From contig FOUN01000001.1 in the NCBI GenBank assembly GCA_900114885.1, forward strand, positions 522,808 to 586,807: 64,000 bases of DNA, written 5' to 3'. Positions 53,501 to 62,157 of the stretch are shown in pieces. A model generated the notes under the pieces. The model did no database searches. It saw only the letters and a list, made by a program, of their open reading frames with translations, and was not told the origin of the DNA. The position numbers and the translations under genes were made by a program. The DNA is from Psychrobacillus psychrodurans. Its GTDB lineage: Bacteria > Bacillota > Bacilli > Bacillales_A > Planococcaceae. Every line of letters begins with the position of its first letter. Positions within the stretch are counted from its first letter, which is position 1.

Positions 53501-55069
53501 GATATTCCTACTAGTCAATCTGGATTCCCAATTGGAATGATCGATGAACCAGATAAGCAAAGCCAGTCACCGGTAGCATATAACTGGACAAAGGATGGAA
53601 ATCTTGGAGTATTCGGTTCCTCGGGCTATGGGAAGTCATATACATTACTTTCAACAATATTGGGGCTAGCAGAAAACCTGTCTCCGGAAGAAGTAAACTT
53701 TTACTTACTCGATTATGGAAATGGATCATTATTACCACTTAGACAGCTCCCTCATACAGCAGATTATTTTACAATCGATGAAGAGCTGAAAAGAGATAAG
53801 CTAGTCAAGCTTATAAAAGAAGAGATTGCTAAGCGAAAAATTGCCTTCCAAAAATCAGAAGTAAGTAACATCCAAATGTACAATAAGTTATCAACGCATG
53901 CGTTACCTCTTCTGTATATAGTAGTTGATAATTATGATATTGTCCGTGAAGAAATGGAAGAGCTGGAAGCACAACTGATTCAATTTGGTCGGGATGGTCA
54001 ATCGCTCGGAATTTATTTGTTCGTGGCAGCGACAAGAGTTCAATCGGTTCGACAGTCCTTAATGAATAACTTAAAAACGAAGATCGTTCATTATTTAATG
54101 GATACGACAGAGTCATTTACAGTAGTTGGCAGAGTACCATTCGATTTAGAGCCATTCCCGGGTAGAGCAATTCTGAAAAAAGAGGATACCCATTTTGCGC
54201 AAATTTATTTACCAGCGAGTGGATCAGATGACTATGAAGTATTAGAGTCCATCAAAGCAAAAGTTAAAAGTTTACGAATTAAGCACCAGGAAGATAGTCA
54301 TCCGAAACCTATCCCGATGCTCCCACTGGAGCTTACATCTACAAACTTCTCCTTCTACTTTGATGGTAAGAAAAAGGATGGAATCGTTCCAATTGGATTG
54401 GATGAAAATACTGTTCTACCAATCTCCATTGACTTTAAGAAAAATCGTCATTGTTTACTTGTTGGACAGGTTCAAAGAGGGAAGACTAATACGATAACTT
54501 GGATGCTTCACACACTGTTAGAACAAAAAACAGGATTCATTACTATATTTGATTCGTTTGATAGAGGATTATCAAAATTTGCTGATTATGATGCAATTGA
54601 CTATCTGGAAACGAAAGAGAATCTGGCAGAATGGATTACACGAACAGAGCAATATTATTCGGAAATCGAACAGGCTTACCTCGAAAATATTCAACAAGGA
54701 GATCCTTTAGAGATTACGCTTTCTTACTTCATCATCGATGGATATACGAGATTCTTACAAGTAGCTGATATTACCCTTCAGGACAGATTAGCGAAACTGA
54801 TGAAGCGTTACGCTCACTTAGGCTTCAATGTCATTATGTCTGGTAATAATGCAGAAATCACTAAAGGTTATGATGCCTTCACGAATGAGTTGAAGCTTGT
54901 AAGACAGGCGCTCGTGTACATGAAAAAGTCGGAGCAAACTTTGTTTACAGTAGCGTATGAGCGCAAAGAAGCGGAACTTCCGCTTGGATTTGCACATTAT
55001 ATTTTGAATGGGAACGATACAAAAGTAAAGATTCCTTTAAGTGAGTTGGAGAGGACGATTGTACAATGA
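50591..55069 (+). CDS. essC: Type VII secretion motor ATPase EssC/YukB
   Basis: The protein of about 1492 residues has two N-terminal FHA-like domains (1-190), two membrane helices near 240-285 and three FtsK/SpoIIIE-type ATPase modules. The first has an intact Walker A GTTGSGKSEF (near 680), the second GSSGYGKS (near 1007), the third a reduced GQVQRGKTNT (near 1291). LLIDYKGGGMAQPF and LFLISDEFAELKREEPEF mark the first Walker B region. A TTG at 50591, six bases after AAGAAGGTG, is the preferred start; the ATG at 50567 contains that site. Confidence 0.95.
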   Translation: MQQLWLFYAENYQRITVPENDFTSFTIGPAIEHDITIQTFPFVNGPITLTRDDTGLAVYSGDKPFGRLTDDEGLTIEQKQKILHLYITSTPLTSETYYIDFDNEVSFDTQLEIATFQRLKTSFPKVESGHFSLNKIKDGWIIKKDFGCPLYVNGKIVESNTILADGDVLQWAFMEMKLLQKDLLEVTAAVPFATKLSIIDVPESEILHKYPDYRRTPRMIYDLPDDKISLTFPTQETDDSGRGLWLIIAPPLVMLVVMALVAIFIPRGIFVIISITMFLTVLVTSTVQYFRDKKKHKRNAEKRLRVYKAYLENMREELYELSEKQKKVLDYHFPSFEEMKQMTSDLSSRIWERTLDSHDFLEFRLGTGNVKSSYEIKLSSGDLANREIDDLLKQAQRMEKVYKEIPAAPITTKLSEGILGLTGKESVIKRELQQIIGQMAFSQSYHDTRFIYIFNHAEYAEIEWMKWLPHFKLPNMHARGLIHNEETRDQLLSSLYEIIRERDTDDQKGKTIFAPHLVFFVSNYSLLAEHVILEYLESKNTKDLGISVIFAESAQERMTENVHTLIRYVNEHEGDILIEAGKAVDIPFNLDEFDPATNERFTRMLRTLNHQIGIKNSIPNSVSFLEMFGVKEIEHVPIVQNWTMNESAKSLAVPIGFKGKNELVALNLHEKAHGPHGLLAGTTGSGKSEFLQTYILSLAVHYHPHEVAFLLIDYKGGGMAQPFKHIPHLLGTITNIEGSKNFSMRALASINSELKRRQRLFDQYVVTHIDDYTTLYKEGMAMEPLPHLFLISDEFAELKREEPEFIRELVSTARIGRSLGVHLILATQKPGGVIDEQIWSNARFRVALKVQDASDSKEILKNGDAASITVTGRGYLQVGNNEVYELFQSAWSGAPYKEEVLEGEEDVAIVTDLGLYPLSGIATSVKKNSSGMTEMEAVTGKIAEITAEMNIQKVASPWLEPLALRLEKQLDIPTSQSGFPIGMIDEPDKQSQSPVAYNWTKDGNLGVFGSSGYGKSYTLLSTILGLAENLSPEEVNFYLLDYGNGSLLPLRQLPHTADYFTIDEELKRDKLVKLIKEEIAKRKIAFQKSEVSNIQMYNKLSTHALPLLYIVVDNYDIVREEMEELEAQLIQFGRDGQSLGIYLFVAATRVQSVRQSLMNNLKTKIVHYLMDTTESFTVVGRVPFDLEPFPGRAILKKEDTHFAQIYLPASGSDDYEVLESIKAKVKSLRIKHQEDSHPKPIPMLPLELTSTNFSFYFDGKKKDGIVPIGLDENTVLPISIDFKKNRHCLLVGQVQRGKTNTITWMLHTLLEQKTGFITIFDSFDRGLSKFADYDAIDYLETKENLAEWITRTEQYYSEIEQAYLENIQQGDPLEITLSYFIIDGYTRFLQVADITLQDRLAKLMKRYAHLGFNVIMSGNNAEITKGYDAFTNELKLVRQALVYMKKSEQTLFTVAYERKEAELPLGFAHYILNGNDTKVKIPLSELERTIVQ

Positions 55070-57915
55070 AATCAAGTAAAAATACCAGACTATTAAAATA
55101 CGGTGCTGGAATTCTAGTAATATTAGCTGTTCCCATTATTTTTTTCCAACTAATGGGTGTTAATATTCTCGATTTGAATAACTCAAATAAACGTACCATA
55201 GCTATTGTAAATGAAGATATGGGTTTAACGAAGGATGCAGAAACAGTTCAAATGGGTGTAGAAGTAGTATCCATTTTAGCGGAGGACTCGGATTATGAAT
55301 GGGAAGTAATGGGGCGGGGGGCAGCAGAAAATGGTTTAAAATCAAACCAGTACGATGCAATTGTTTATATTCCCTCCAATTTCTCGGGAAATATTATGTC
55401 GTATGATAAACAAAATCCCCAAAAAGCGGAGTTTGCATACCAAGTGCAGCGTCAGAAAACAGGGTTACGTAAGGAACATGTTTTGCATGAAATAGAAGTA
55501 GCAACAGACCGTGTAAATGATAAAATTTCAACTTTGTACTGGAGCTATATAGCACAAGAAATGAATCATATTAAAAAAGAGTTTACAAGTATTTTAGGAA
55601 AAGAAACAGAATTTCTTAGTGCTATGTCAGCATACTATAAGCCAGAATCAGAAACACTGGCTGAACAAATGCTAAGACAAAAGGATCAAATGGAATCATT
55701 GCAAACAACTCTCGGATCTGCAAATAATGCACATACTAGTCGTATTGAAAATGCCGATTCGTTTGGATTACAAATGAACAATTTCATAACCTATGTACAG
55801 CAATATAAGGATTTTCAGAATACCCAAAGACAAATACTACAGCAAGTGCAAGATGATAGTTTAGCTAAAATCCACGCAGCAGCAGCAACACAAGCAGAGC
55901 AATTCAATCAGTCTGTACAACTGCTAGAGGATAGTAATAACCAATTAAATGAAGAAATTCAAAAAGTGAATGGCATTATTGATACCAATAAAGAAAAATT
56001 TAATGCATTATCGGAGCTTCGAAAAAATGAAGTAGATCGTCAAGTTACGGACTTGCTAGTAGTGCAAGGTAGTGCGATCGATCGTTATAATAACACCATT
56101 TTATCTAATCTAGAAAAAGGTATTGAAGCAGGGAAAAGTGGTAATGCAGTTCTTGCAGCAGCTTCCGTAGGTACAGAGCCAAATCAGTTTGTTTCTATTA
56201 AAGAACAGCTAGAACAAAAAGCAGTGGAGAAAGCTTCTACCAATTTACTTGGCCTTGAACAAGAACGTGCGAAGGTAGATAGTATTTTATCTGGACTGAC
56301 ATCTTTAAAATCAAAAGTAGCAGAAACGGATCCAACTTCCACTTTTATAAGTGAAATTGATAAGCTTCAAGCAGAATTGGGTTCAATTCCAGCACTACTG
56401 GCTGAAAGAGAAGCAACATGGGCTAGTGCAGAACAAACAGGAACTACAGATTATTCACATGCCTCTACGGAATATGCTAATTTATTAGAAAACTATGGCT
56501 CTATATACAGAGAGTATGAATCAGTTCAACAAATTATCAATTCATACCCAACGGATACGGTTCGTATAGGTATTGAAATAAAACAAAAAGAAGAGGCACT
56601 TTTAGCTAATTCAAGTTTGGCGGACGATCAACGCGCTAGACTGCAGGAGCTATTCGCAAAAGGTGCAGCAAAAACAGATACAAGTTCTTTGTTATCCTAC
56701 TACGCTACTTTAGAACAATTTGAATTCACCCTCAATGAGGGAGGAGATAGTGCGAATAAGGATGCTATGTTGAAGGATGAAATTTTAACAACATTGCTGA
56801 AAAATGTTGTGGATATTAACGAATTGGAGCTAGAGGGTTGGACTTCTGTAGGGGAAAGTATTCCTCAAACCGAACTAGGAATGTCCGACTTAAGTACAAC
56901 GTTTGCTGCGATTATGTCGGGATATAAAGAAACTGCAGAACAGCAACATGCATCATTGATTAATGAATTAAATTCTATTGACAAGCAAGCAAATGTTTTA
57001 CTTGCGCAAATTCAAAATCCAGCAAATATGATTCCTTCAGGTGAGCCAGTGGCGACTACTTCTGAAGGGGAAGTAATGGCTGGTCAACAAAATGTGACGA
57101 ACCAATTAGTAACGTTAAGTGGAATGATTCAGTCCTTATCACAAAAACAAAGCAGTTTAGTAGATTATGCAAACGACTTAACTGTTAAAGCAGACAATAT
57201 AAAAGATACCTCGAATGAATTTAGTGGGAAATGGGATACGAATGTGGCTGTCATGTCTGAATTTGATAATGATATTCAAGAATTTCTTGCCAATACATAT
57301 GTAGATGGTCAGGAAAACGGATATGCATTTAATCATTTTGTGAACCCGCTAGATGTAAAAGGAGAAGCAGTCGTTTCTGATGAAATGGAGAAAGTCCCAC
57401 CTGTTATTTTGTTTATCATTCTATTAATCAGTAGTTTGTTAATCGGATATTTCTCTTATCAGATGAAAGAAGGTTCAATTGGGCTTCAACTTACTATGAC
57501 AGCTTTATTGTCCATAATTGTTGGTCTAATTATTAGTTTCTACAGTATCTATATGTATATTTTAAATGACCATCGTGCACTAGAATGGACAATCTTTACT
57601 ATTTTATTACTGCTAGCAGGTGCAGCAATAATTCGTGTAGCATTAGAATTCGGACAATCAGTTGGTTGGCTTGCTAGTGTGGCATTGATGTGCTTATACA
57701 TTATTCCACTATTAATACTAGCTGTACCTGATATTAATATTCCAGATGTTTTGTCTACCGTTTATATGTCTATCAAATATGAACCTGAAACCAGCTTTAT
57801 ATGGGGAACAGTAATAACAGCGGTAATCGCAATAGCTATGCTAACGACCACATATTTTATGAATAAAAATAATAGATTAAAAGCATCTGTGGCAGATGAA
57901 GCGTATGAAAGTTAA
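55066..57915 (+). CDS. esaA: Type VII secretion protein EsaA/YueB
   Basis: The 949-residue protein has an N-terminal membrane helix, an extracellular stalk of about 750 residues rich in coiled coil, and five or six C-terminal helices (from about residue 780). This is the EsaA/YueB build; YueB is the SPP1 phage receptor in B. subtilis, so the stalk may also be a phage target here. The ATG overlaps the essC stop (ATGA). Confidence 0.92.
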   Translation: MKSSKNTRLLKYGAGILVILAVPIIFFQLMGVNILDLNNSNKRTIAIVNEDMGLTKDAETVQMGVEVVSILAEDSDYEWEVMGRGAAENGLKSNQYDAIVYIPSNFSGNIMSYDKQNPQKAEFAYQVQRQKTGLRKEHVLHEIEVATDRVNDKISTLYWSYIAQEMNHIKKEFTSILGKETEFLSAMSAYYKPESETLAEQMLRQKDQMESLQTTLGSANNAHTSRIENADSFGLQMNNFITYVQQYKDFQNTQRQILQQVQDDSLAKIHAAAATQAEQFNQSVQLLEDSNNQLNEEIQKVNGIIDTNKEKFNALSELRKNEVDRQVTDLLVVQGSAIDRYNNTILSNLEKGIEAGKSGNAVLAAASVGTEPNQFVSIKEQLEQKAVEKASTNLLGLEQERAKVDSILSGLTSLKSKVAETDPTSTFISEIDKLQAELGSIPALLAEREATWASAEQTGTTDYSHASTEYANLLENYGSIYREYESVQQIINSYPTDTVRIGIEIKQKEEALLANSSLADDQRARLQELFAKGAAKTDTSSLLSYYATLEQFEFTLNEGGDSANKDAMLKDEILTTLLKNVVDINELELEGWTSVGESIPQTELGMSDLSTTFAAIMSGYKETAEQQHASLINELNSIDKQANVLLAQIQNPANMIPSGEPVATTSEGEVMAGQQNVTNQLVTLSGMIQSLSQKQSSLVDYANDLTVKADNIKDTSNEFSGKWDTNVAVMSEFDNDIQEFLANTYVDGQENGYAFNHFVNPLDVKGEAVVSDEMEKVPPVILFIILLISSLLIGYFSYQMKEGSIGLQLTMTALLSIIVGLIISFYSIYMYILNDHRALEWTIFTILLLLAGAAIIRVALEFGQSVGWLASVALMCLYIIPLLILAVPDINIPDVLSTVYMSIKYEPETSFIWGTVITAVIAIAMLTTTYFMNKNNRLKASVADEAYES

Positions 57916-58414
57916 ATTACCTCTTTTGTTTTCAATATTATATTTAATGCTCGTTGGAAATGCTTTTATCGTCCTTGCGGAAGAACCCAAAAAAGCAGAA
58001 GAACTGGATCCTATGATTTATGAAAAACTAGAATTTAAGAAAAACACCGATTATCTGCATGATAACAAGAAAACTGAAATGAAAAATACAATTCCTAAAA
58101 AGCAAGTGGATATATATTTTGATGGAAGAAATAAACTCCCTAACAGAGGAGATACTTCTTACTTGTTTTTAACGGCTGAACGTGGGGAGAAAAGTACCGT
58201 AACGGCAAAGTCCTCAGAGTTAAAGCTGTTTTCTGCTAAGGATACTAAACAAGCAGAGTTATCGGTTTCCCCAATGGGAGAGAAGAAATCCTATAGCGGA
58301 AAGATAAGGACCTTTATATTTTTAGGATTAGTAGGGATTGGTATTATTGCATTATTTGTTATTCTTTTACCCAAATTAGTTAATACCTCTGAATCTACTA
58401 AATCAGCCAAATGA
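57905..58414 (+). CDS. essA: Type VII secretion protein EssA/YueC
   Basis: The 169-residue protein has a signal peptide (PLLFSILYLMLVGNAFIVLA), a small soluble part and a C-terminal membrane helix (FIFLGLVGIGIIALFVILLP), the EssA layout. It overlaps the esaA 3' end by 11 bases. No strong ribosome site precedes the ATG, so translation is probably coupled. Confidence 0.88.
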   Translation: MKVKLPLLFSILYLMLVGNAFIVLAEEPKKAEELDPMIYEKLEFKKNTDYLHDNKKTEMKNTIPKKQVDIYFDGRNKLPNRGDTSYLFLTAERGEKSTVTAKSSELKLFSAKDTKQAELSVSPMGEKKSYSGKIRTFIFLGLVGIGIIALFVILLPKLVNTSESTKSAK

Positions 58415-58433
58415 AAAAAGGGAGGAAATGTAT

Positions 58434-58793
58434 ATGCTTGGATATTATATTGCTTTATTAGCTAAAAAGAAGGAAGATCTGCAAAGATTAACTGCATGTC
58501 AGTCTTCTTTGCAAGGGAAGCAATCCGAATTTAATACGAATGAACCTAAATGTTTAGAGCCAGAGCTTACTGCCACTACTTGGCAGGGAACTCATGCAGA
58601 TAAGTTTGACGATATTCGAGAATCGGGTATTCATACCAGCTATGTAGATATATCAGGAAGTCAATTTTCTAATGTGTTTAGTGCTATATCTGCGAAAATA
58701 AGTGAATTGATTGCTGAAATTGCATCTATTGAACAAATAATAGCAAATCTTAGAGCGGAGCAAGCACGTCAAAACCAAGCTAAAGTAAACTAA
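58434..58793 (+). CDS. DUF5082-like (YwqH-type) LXG-partner protein
   Basis: The 119-residue all-helical protein begins YYIALLAKKKEDLQRL and has a TWQGTHADKFDDIRE loop resembling a WXG turn, then a second long helix. DUF5082 proteins precede LXG toxin genes and bind the LXG domain for export (Lap-type partners). The ATG at 58434 is eight bases after GGAGG. It is the first gene of the effector cassette. Confidence 0.83.
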   Translation: MLGYYIALLAKKKEDLQRLTACQSSLQGKQSEFNTNEPKCLEPELTATTWQGTHADKFDDIRESGIHTSYVDISGSQFSNVFSAISAKISELIAEIASIEQIIANLRAEQARQNQAKVN

Positions 58794-58814
58794 CTTGCAA
58801 GGAGGAAAAGCATT

Positions 58815-59117
58815 ATGTCTACGGAAGTTAAAATCGTATATGCAGATGTGGAAAATCAAATTGGAGAAATGACTAGTGCAGTCGATTTGCTGAATCCAAA
58901 AGCAGAGCCGCCTATTACGGGTAATACTCTAGATGTCGTTACAAAGTTCAACGAATTATCCATAAAATTGGACCAATTACTTGTAAAATATCAAACATTA
59001 TCAACCCAAAATATACAAACTACCTCCGCTTCAATTGACTTTATGGAAGAGTCTGATCAAAAAATATCAGCGGCTATGCAGTGTACCATCAATGGAACAA
59101 GTGTGGCAGCCCAATGA
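58815..59117 (+). CDS. DUF5344-like (YwqI-type) LXG-partner protein
   Basis: The 100-residue helical protein (TEVKIVYADVENQIGEM to DFMEESDQKISAAM) matches the second small partner usually encoded before LXG toxins. It has no WXG motif. AAGGAGG precedes the ATG, and its stop overlaps the LXG gene start (ATGA), so the two are made together. Confidence 0.82.
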   Translation: MSTEVKIVYADVENQIGEMTSAVDLLNPKAEPPITGNTLDVVTKFNELSIKLDQLLVKYQTLSTQNIQTTSASIDFMEESDQKISAAMQCTINGTSVAAQ

Positions 59118-60565
59118 AAATATTAGACGTATATCCGTTTCATGATGGTATAGGGCGTAATATTAATATGCTCTCTCGACTTGAAGGAGAAATGAATGCA
59201 ATCCAAACCGCTGTGCAAGGCTTAGTAGCTATGGAGGAAACGCTTAAAGGGGAGGGGGGAGATGCAATAAGATCGTTCTATAATGATTGCCATTTACCTT
59301 TTCTACATTTCTTTTTGACGTTTAATTCTCTATTTAATACAACCCTTACTACGATGAATTCCGCACTCGATGCATTAGAGCCAGATGCCAATGGCTTTAT
59401 TCGCCAGGCGTATTTGGAAGGAGAAGTAGAAGAGGGTTTAACAGAAATTTCTCAAGTAACAACTAGTTTGACAGATGAATCCAATAGCATTATGGATTCT
59501 GTTTCTGATATCGTTGCTCTGCCCCATTTAGATGACAGTGGTGTACAGGAGGGCGTAACTAGTGCAAGAACATCTAGGGATAATACGGTTACAGATCTAA
59601 ATGAATTCGATTTGACTCAAACGAATGCGCTACTTTTAATAGAGGCAGCCATGTTAAATATGGAAGCATGGCTAACAGATATTGAATATTTAATGGAAGA
59701 AGGATTAACGGATGTTAACTTCCCGGCAGATAGTTGGAATTCTGTACAGGATGCAACACCGATTGGTCAATTCTATTTGCAGCACCAAATAGATATGCTA
59801 GCTTCAGATCCACGAGTAGAACAGAATAATGTGGAAGTATCAACACCTGCCTATACAGAAAAGAATTTATGGGAAGGCATTATGACCACTGTCGGACTAG
59901 ATATTAATGATTGGGAAAAGAAGCCTATAAATGCTGCAGCCAATTTTGTAGGGTTTGCTACAGCGGGACATGCAACATATAAAGATGTCAGACTGGCTTC
60001 CAAAGGTTTCGGAATTACTAGAACTACTCGGACTACAAAACAGAATGTTACCAAAACAGTCATAAAGATTACAAGACCAGAATTGATCGGAGTTAAAAAG
60101 AAAACGTATTCTGGTGCAAGCGCTACAAACTATGAGAAGATTTTTAAAAGGGTAGATCCAGCTACCAATGTAAAATCTACGTTTCGTTTTTCTACCAATA
60201 AGCTTGGGTATATTGGTGTATTTGCTACAGCGGGTGGAGATATTATACATGGAATACAAAATGATGAATCGGCAAGCCAAATAGCTGGTAATGTTACAGG
60301 GGATGTTGCGGTTGCAGGTGCTTCAATGGCGGCATCAGCATGGGCTGGAGCACAAGCAGGTGCAATGGTAGGTGTAGCTGGAGGACCAGTAGGTGTTGTT
60401 GCAGGTGCAGTTGCAGGGTTAGTTGTTGGTGTAGTAGTAACTACTGTTTTAAGTGAAGTGAAAATTATGGACGTTAATGGTGATGGTCAATCCGATTCTA
60501 TTGGTGATGCTATTAAAATAGGAACTAAAGGTCTTATTGATGGTATTGCAGGGTGGTTTGATTGA
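59114..60565 (+). CDS. LXG-domain type VII effector with glycine-zipper C-terminus
   Basis: The 483-residue protein starts with an LXG domain (about 1-200; ETLKGEGGDAIRSFYNDCH at its LXG turn) for export by the adjacent machinery. The middle has no recognised domain. Residues about 400-445 form a Gly/Ala-rich zipper (AGAMVGVAGGPVGVVAGAVA, GLVVGVVVTTVL), the kind of segment seen in pore-forming LXG toxins such as streptococcal TelE. An EF-hand/dockerin-like loop DVNGDGQSDSIGD follows. A membrane-active toxin against competing bacteria is the best inference; no nuclease or NADase motif is visible. Confidence 0.87.
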   Translation: MKILDVYPFHDGIGRNINMLSRLEGEMNAIQTAVQGLVAMEETLKGEGGDAIRSFYNDCHLPFLHFFLTFNSLFNTTLTTMNSALDALEPDANGFIRQAYLEGEVEEGLTEISQVTTSLTDESNSIMDSVSDIVALPHLDDSGVQEGVTSARTSRDNTVTDLNEFDLTQTNALLLIEAAMLNMEAWLTDIEYLMEEGLTDVNFPADSWNSVQDATPIGQFYLQHQIDMLASDPRVEQNNVEVSTPAYTEKNLWEGIMTTVGLDINDWEKKPINAAANFVGFATAGHATYKDVRLASKGFGITRTTRTTKQNVTKTVIKITRPELIGVKKKTYSGASATNYEKIFKRVDPATNVKSTFRFSTNKLGYIGVFATAGGDIIHGIQNDESASQIAGNVTGDVAVAGASMAASAWAGAQAGAMVGVAGGPVGVVAGAVAGLVVGVVVTTVLSEVKIMDVNGDGQSDSIGDAIKIGTKGLIDGIAGWFD

Positions 60566-61300
60566 TTGGAGGAGAAGATTATAAAACAGCAAAGCATAGA
60601 TGAAATTACATTATCTTATTTAAAGTTTCAAACACCTGAGGTAAATAAAAAAAATATTATTGTATTTTTCCTTTTGTTTTTATATTTCATAGGAATAATT
60701 CCAATCATAGGGGAACCATTTTCTGCTCCATTTTTTATGGCAGCAGTTATTCCTATTGTACTAATATCCATTTGGGCAATTGTTTATTTAATTGATCCGT
60801 ATAAAAATGAAAAATCTTATTATTTGTTTTTCGGTATTTACGGTATTGTAAATACGTATGTTTTTTTCTTAGTTGTCGTAAAACTACTTTATGTGAATAT
60901 TGGGGTAGAGGGAACTATACCTTTTGTTTTATGGCTTTTATTATTTATAGCTTTGTTAGTAGGAGTAAACATATTAAATATTAAAGCTCTTTACTCCGGA
61001 ACGTACGATAAACTACAGAAAAAAAAGAGTATTAATACATCTTGGACAATGATAGGGGCTTTAGGTTATATAATAGGACAGTTTATATTATCTTTCATTT
61101 ATAGTGACAACGGGATAAGTACCCTGTTGATAGTATCAATTTCTTTACTTGCTATTCTTACTTCCTATTTTTCTGTTTATATCCATCGCTATTATTTTAT
61201 CGATAAAAATATGGAATTGGTGAAACAGGTGTATCCAGACTTTGGTTTGCCAAAGTCTGAGAGAAATACGAAAAGGAAAAAAAAGAAAAAGAAAAAATAA
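60566..61300 (+). CDS. Polytopic membrane protein, candidate immunity protein
   Basis: The protein of about 240 residues has six hydrophobic helices, a conserved SYYLFFGIYGIVNTYVFFL core and a Lys-rich tail (KRKKKKKKK). It lies directly after the LXG gene, as immunity genes do, and membrane-active toxins are usually countered by membrane proteins. The start is unusual: the TTG at 60566 touches the toxin stop and lacks an upstream ribosome site, whereas GGAGGAG at 60568-60574 would serve the ATT at 60578 or ATA at 60581, where the paralogue has its ATG. Confidence 0.72.
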   Translation: MEEKIIKQQSIDEITLSYLKFQTPEVNKKNIIVFFLLFLYFIGIIPIIGEPFSAPFFMAAVIPIVLISIWAIVYLIDPYKNEKSYYLFFGIYGIVNTYVFFLVVVKLLYVNIGVEGTIPFVLWLLLFIALLVGVNILNIKALYSGTYDKLQKKKSINTSWTMIGALGYIIGQFILSFIYSDNGISTLLIVSISLLAILTSYFSVYIHRYYFIDKNMELVKQVYPDFGLPKSERNTKRKKKKKKK

Positions 61301-61423
61301 TTGTTATGTTTTATCTAGACTTAGTTAGGAGAGAATTTTTATCGAAAAAGATAAAATGGACAATTTTTTTCCATAATACTTGAAATTTGACTCTCCGAAT
61401 CTGTCCTGAGACGGGAGATTAAT

Positions 61424-62157
61424 ATGAACAATACTAAATTAGACCACATTAAATTATCATATTTAAATCTAGATTCACCCTAGGAAAACAGAAGTGGTAT
61501 AATCGGATTTTTCCTAATACTGTTATATGTGTTTGGAATAATACCACTAATAGGAGTGCCGTTCTCTTTGCTTTTTTCTTAGCTGCAATTATACCAATCA
61601 CAATTATTCAGTTATGGGCAATTGTTTATTTATTTGATCCACATAAATACGAAAAATCGTATTATTTATTCTTTGGTATATACGGAGCAGTGAATACCTA
61701 TGTGTATTTTTTAGTAATTTTAAAATTAATATATGTAAATATGGAATGGAGAGGAAGTACTCCTCTTATTACTAATTTAGTTTTGTTTATTCTCTTATTG
61801 GGGGGAATCAATTGGTTAAACTGGAAAGCACTATACAGTGGAACATATTATAAGTTACAACAAAAAAGAACTATACCTGTGCTCTGGACAGCTATTGGTG
61901 GTAGTTCTTACATTATCGGTCAAATTATTTTATCCTTTATCTACTCAGAGTCAGCTGTAAATATTTTGTTAATAGTTGGGATATCAATTTTATCTCTTTG
62001 TACTGCTTTCTTTACGATTAACATTCATAGATATTTCTTTATTAATAAAAATATAGATATTGTGAAACAACGATTCCCTGAATTTGGATTGCCAAAAAGC
62101 GACAGATACACGGAGCAGAAAAAGAATAAGAAAAAAAGAAAGAAGGGAAAAGAATGA
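61424..62157 (+). pseudogene. Decayed second copy of the candidate immunity gene
   Basis: From the ATG at 61424 the frame reads MNNTKLDHIKLSYLNLDSP and stops at TAG 61481-61483. Homology to the preceding gene continues (GIIPLIGVPFS), then needs a frame change near 61570 to continue FAFFLAAIIPI through to an intact C-terminal part ending in a Lys-rich tail (61690-62157 can be read as a 155-residue frame). Two lesions indicate a pseudogene. It overlaps the next start by four bases. Confidence 0.85.
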
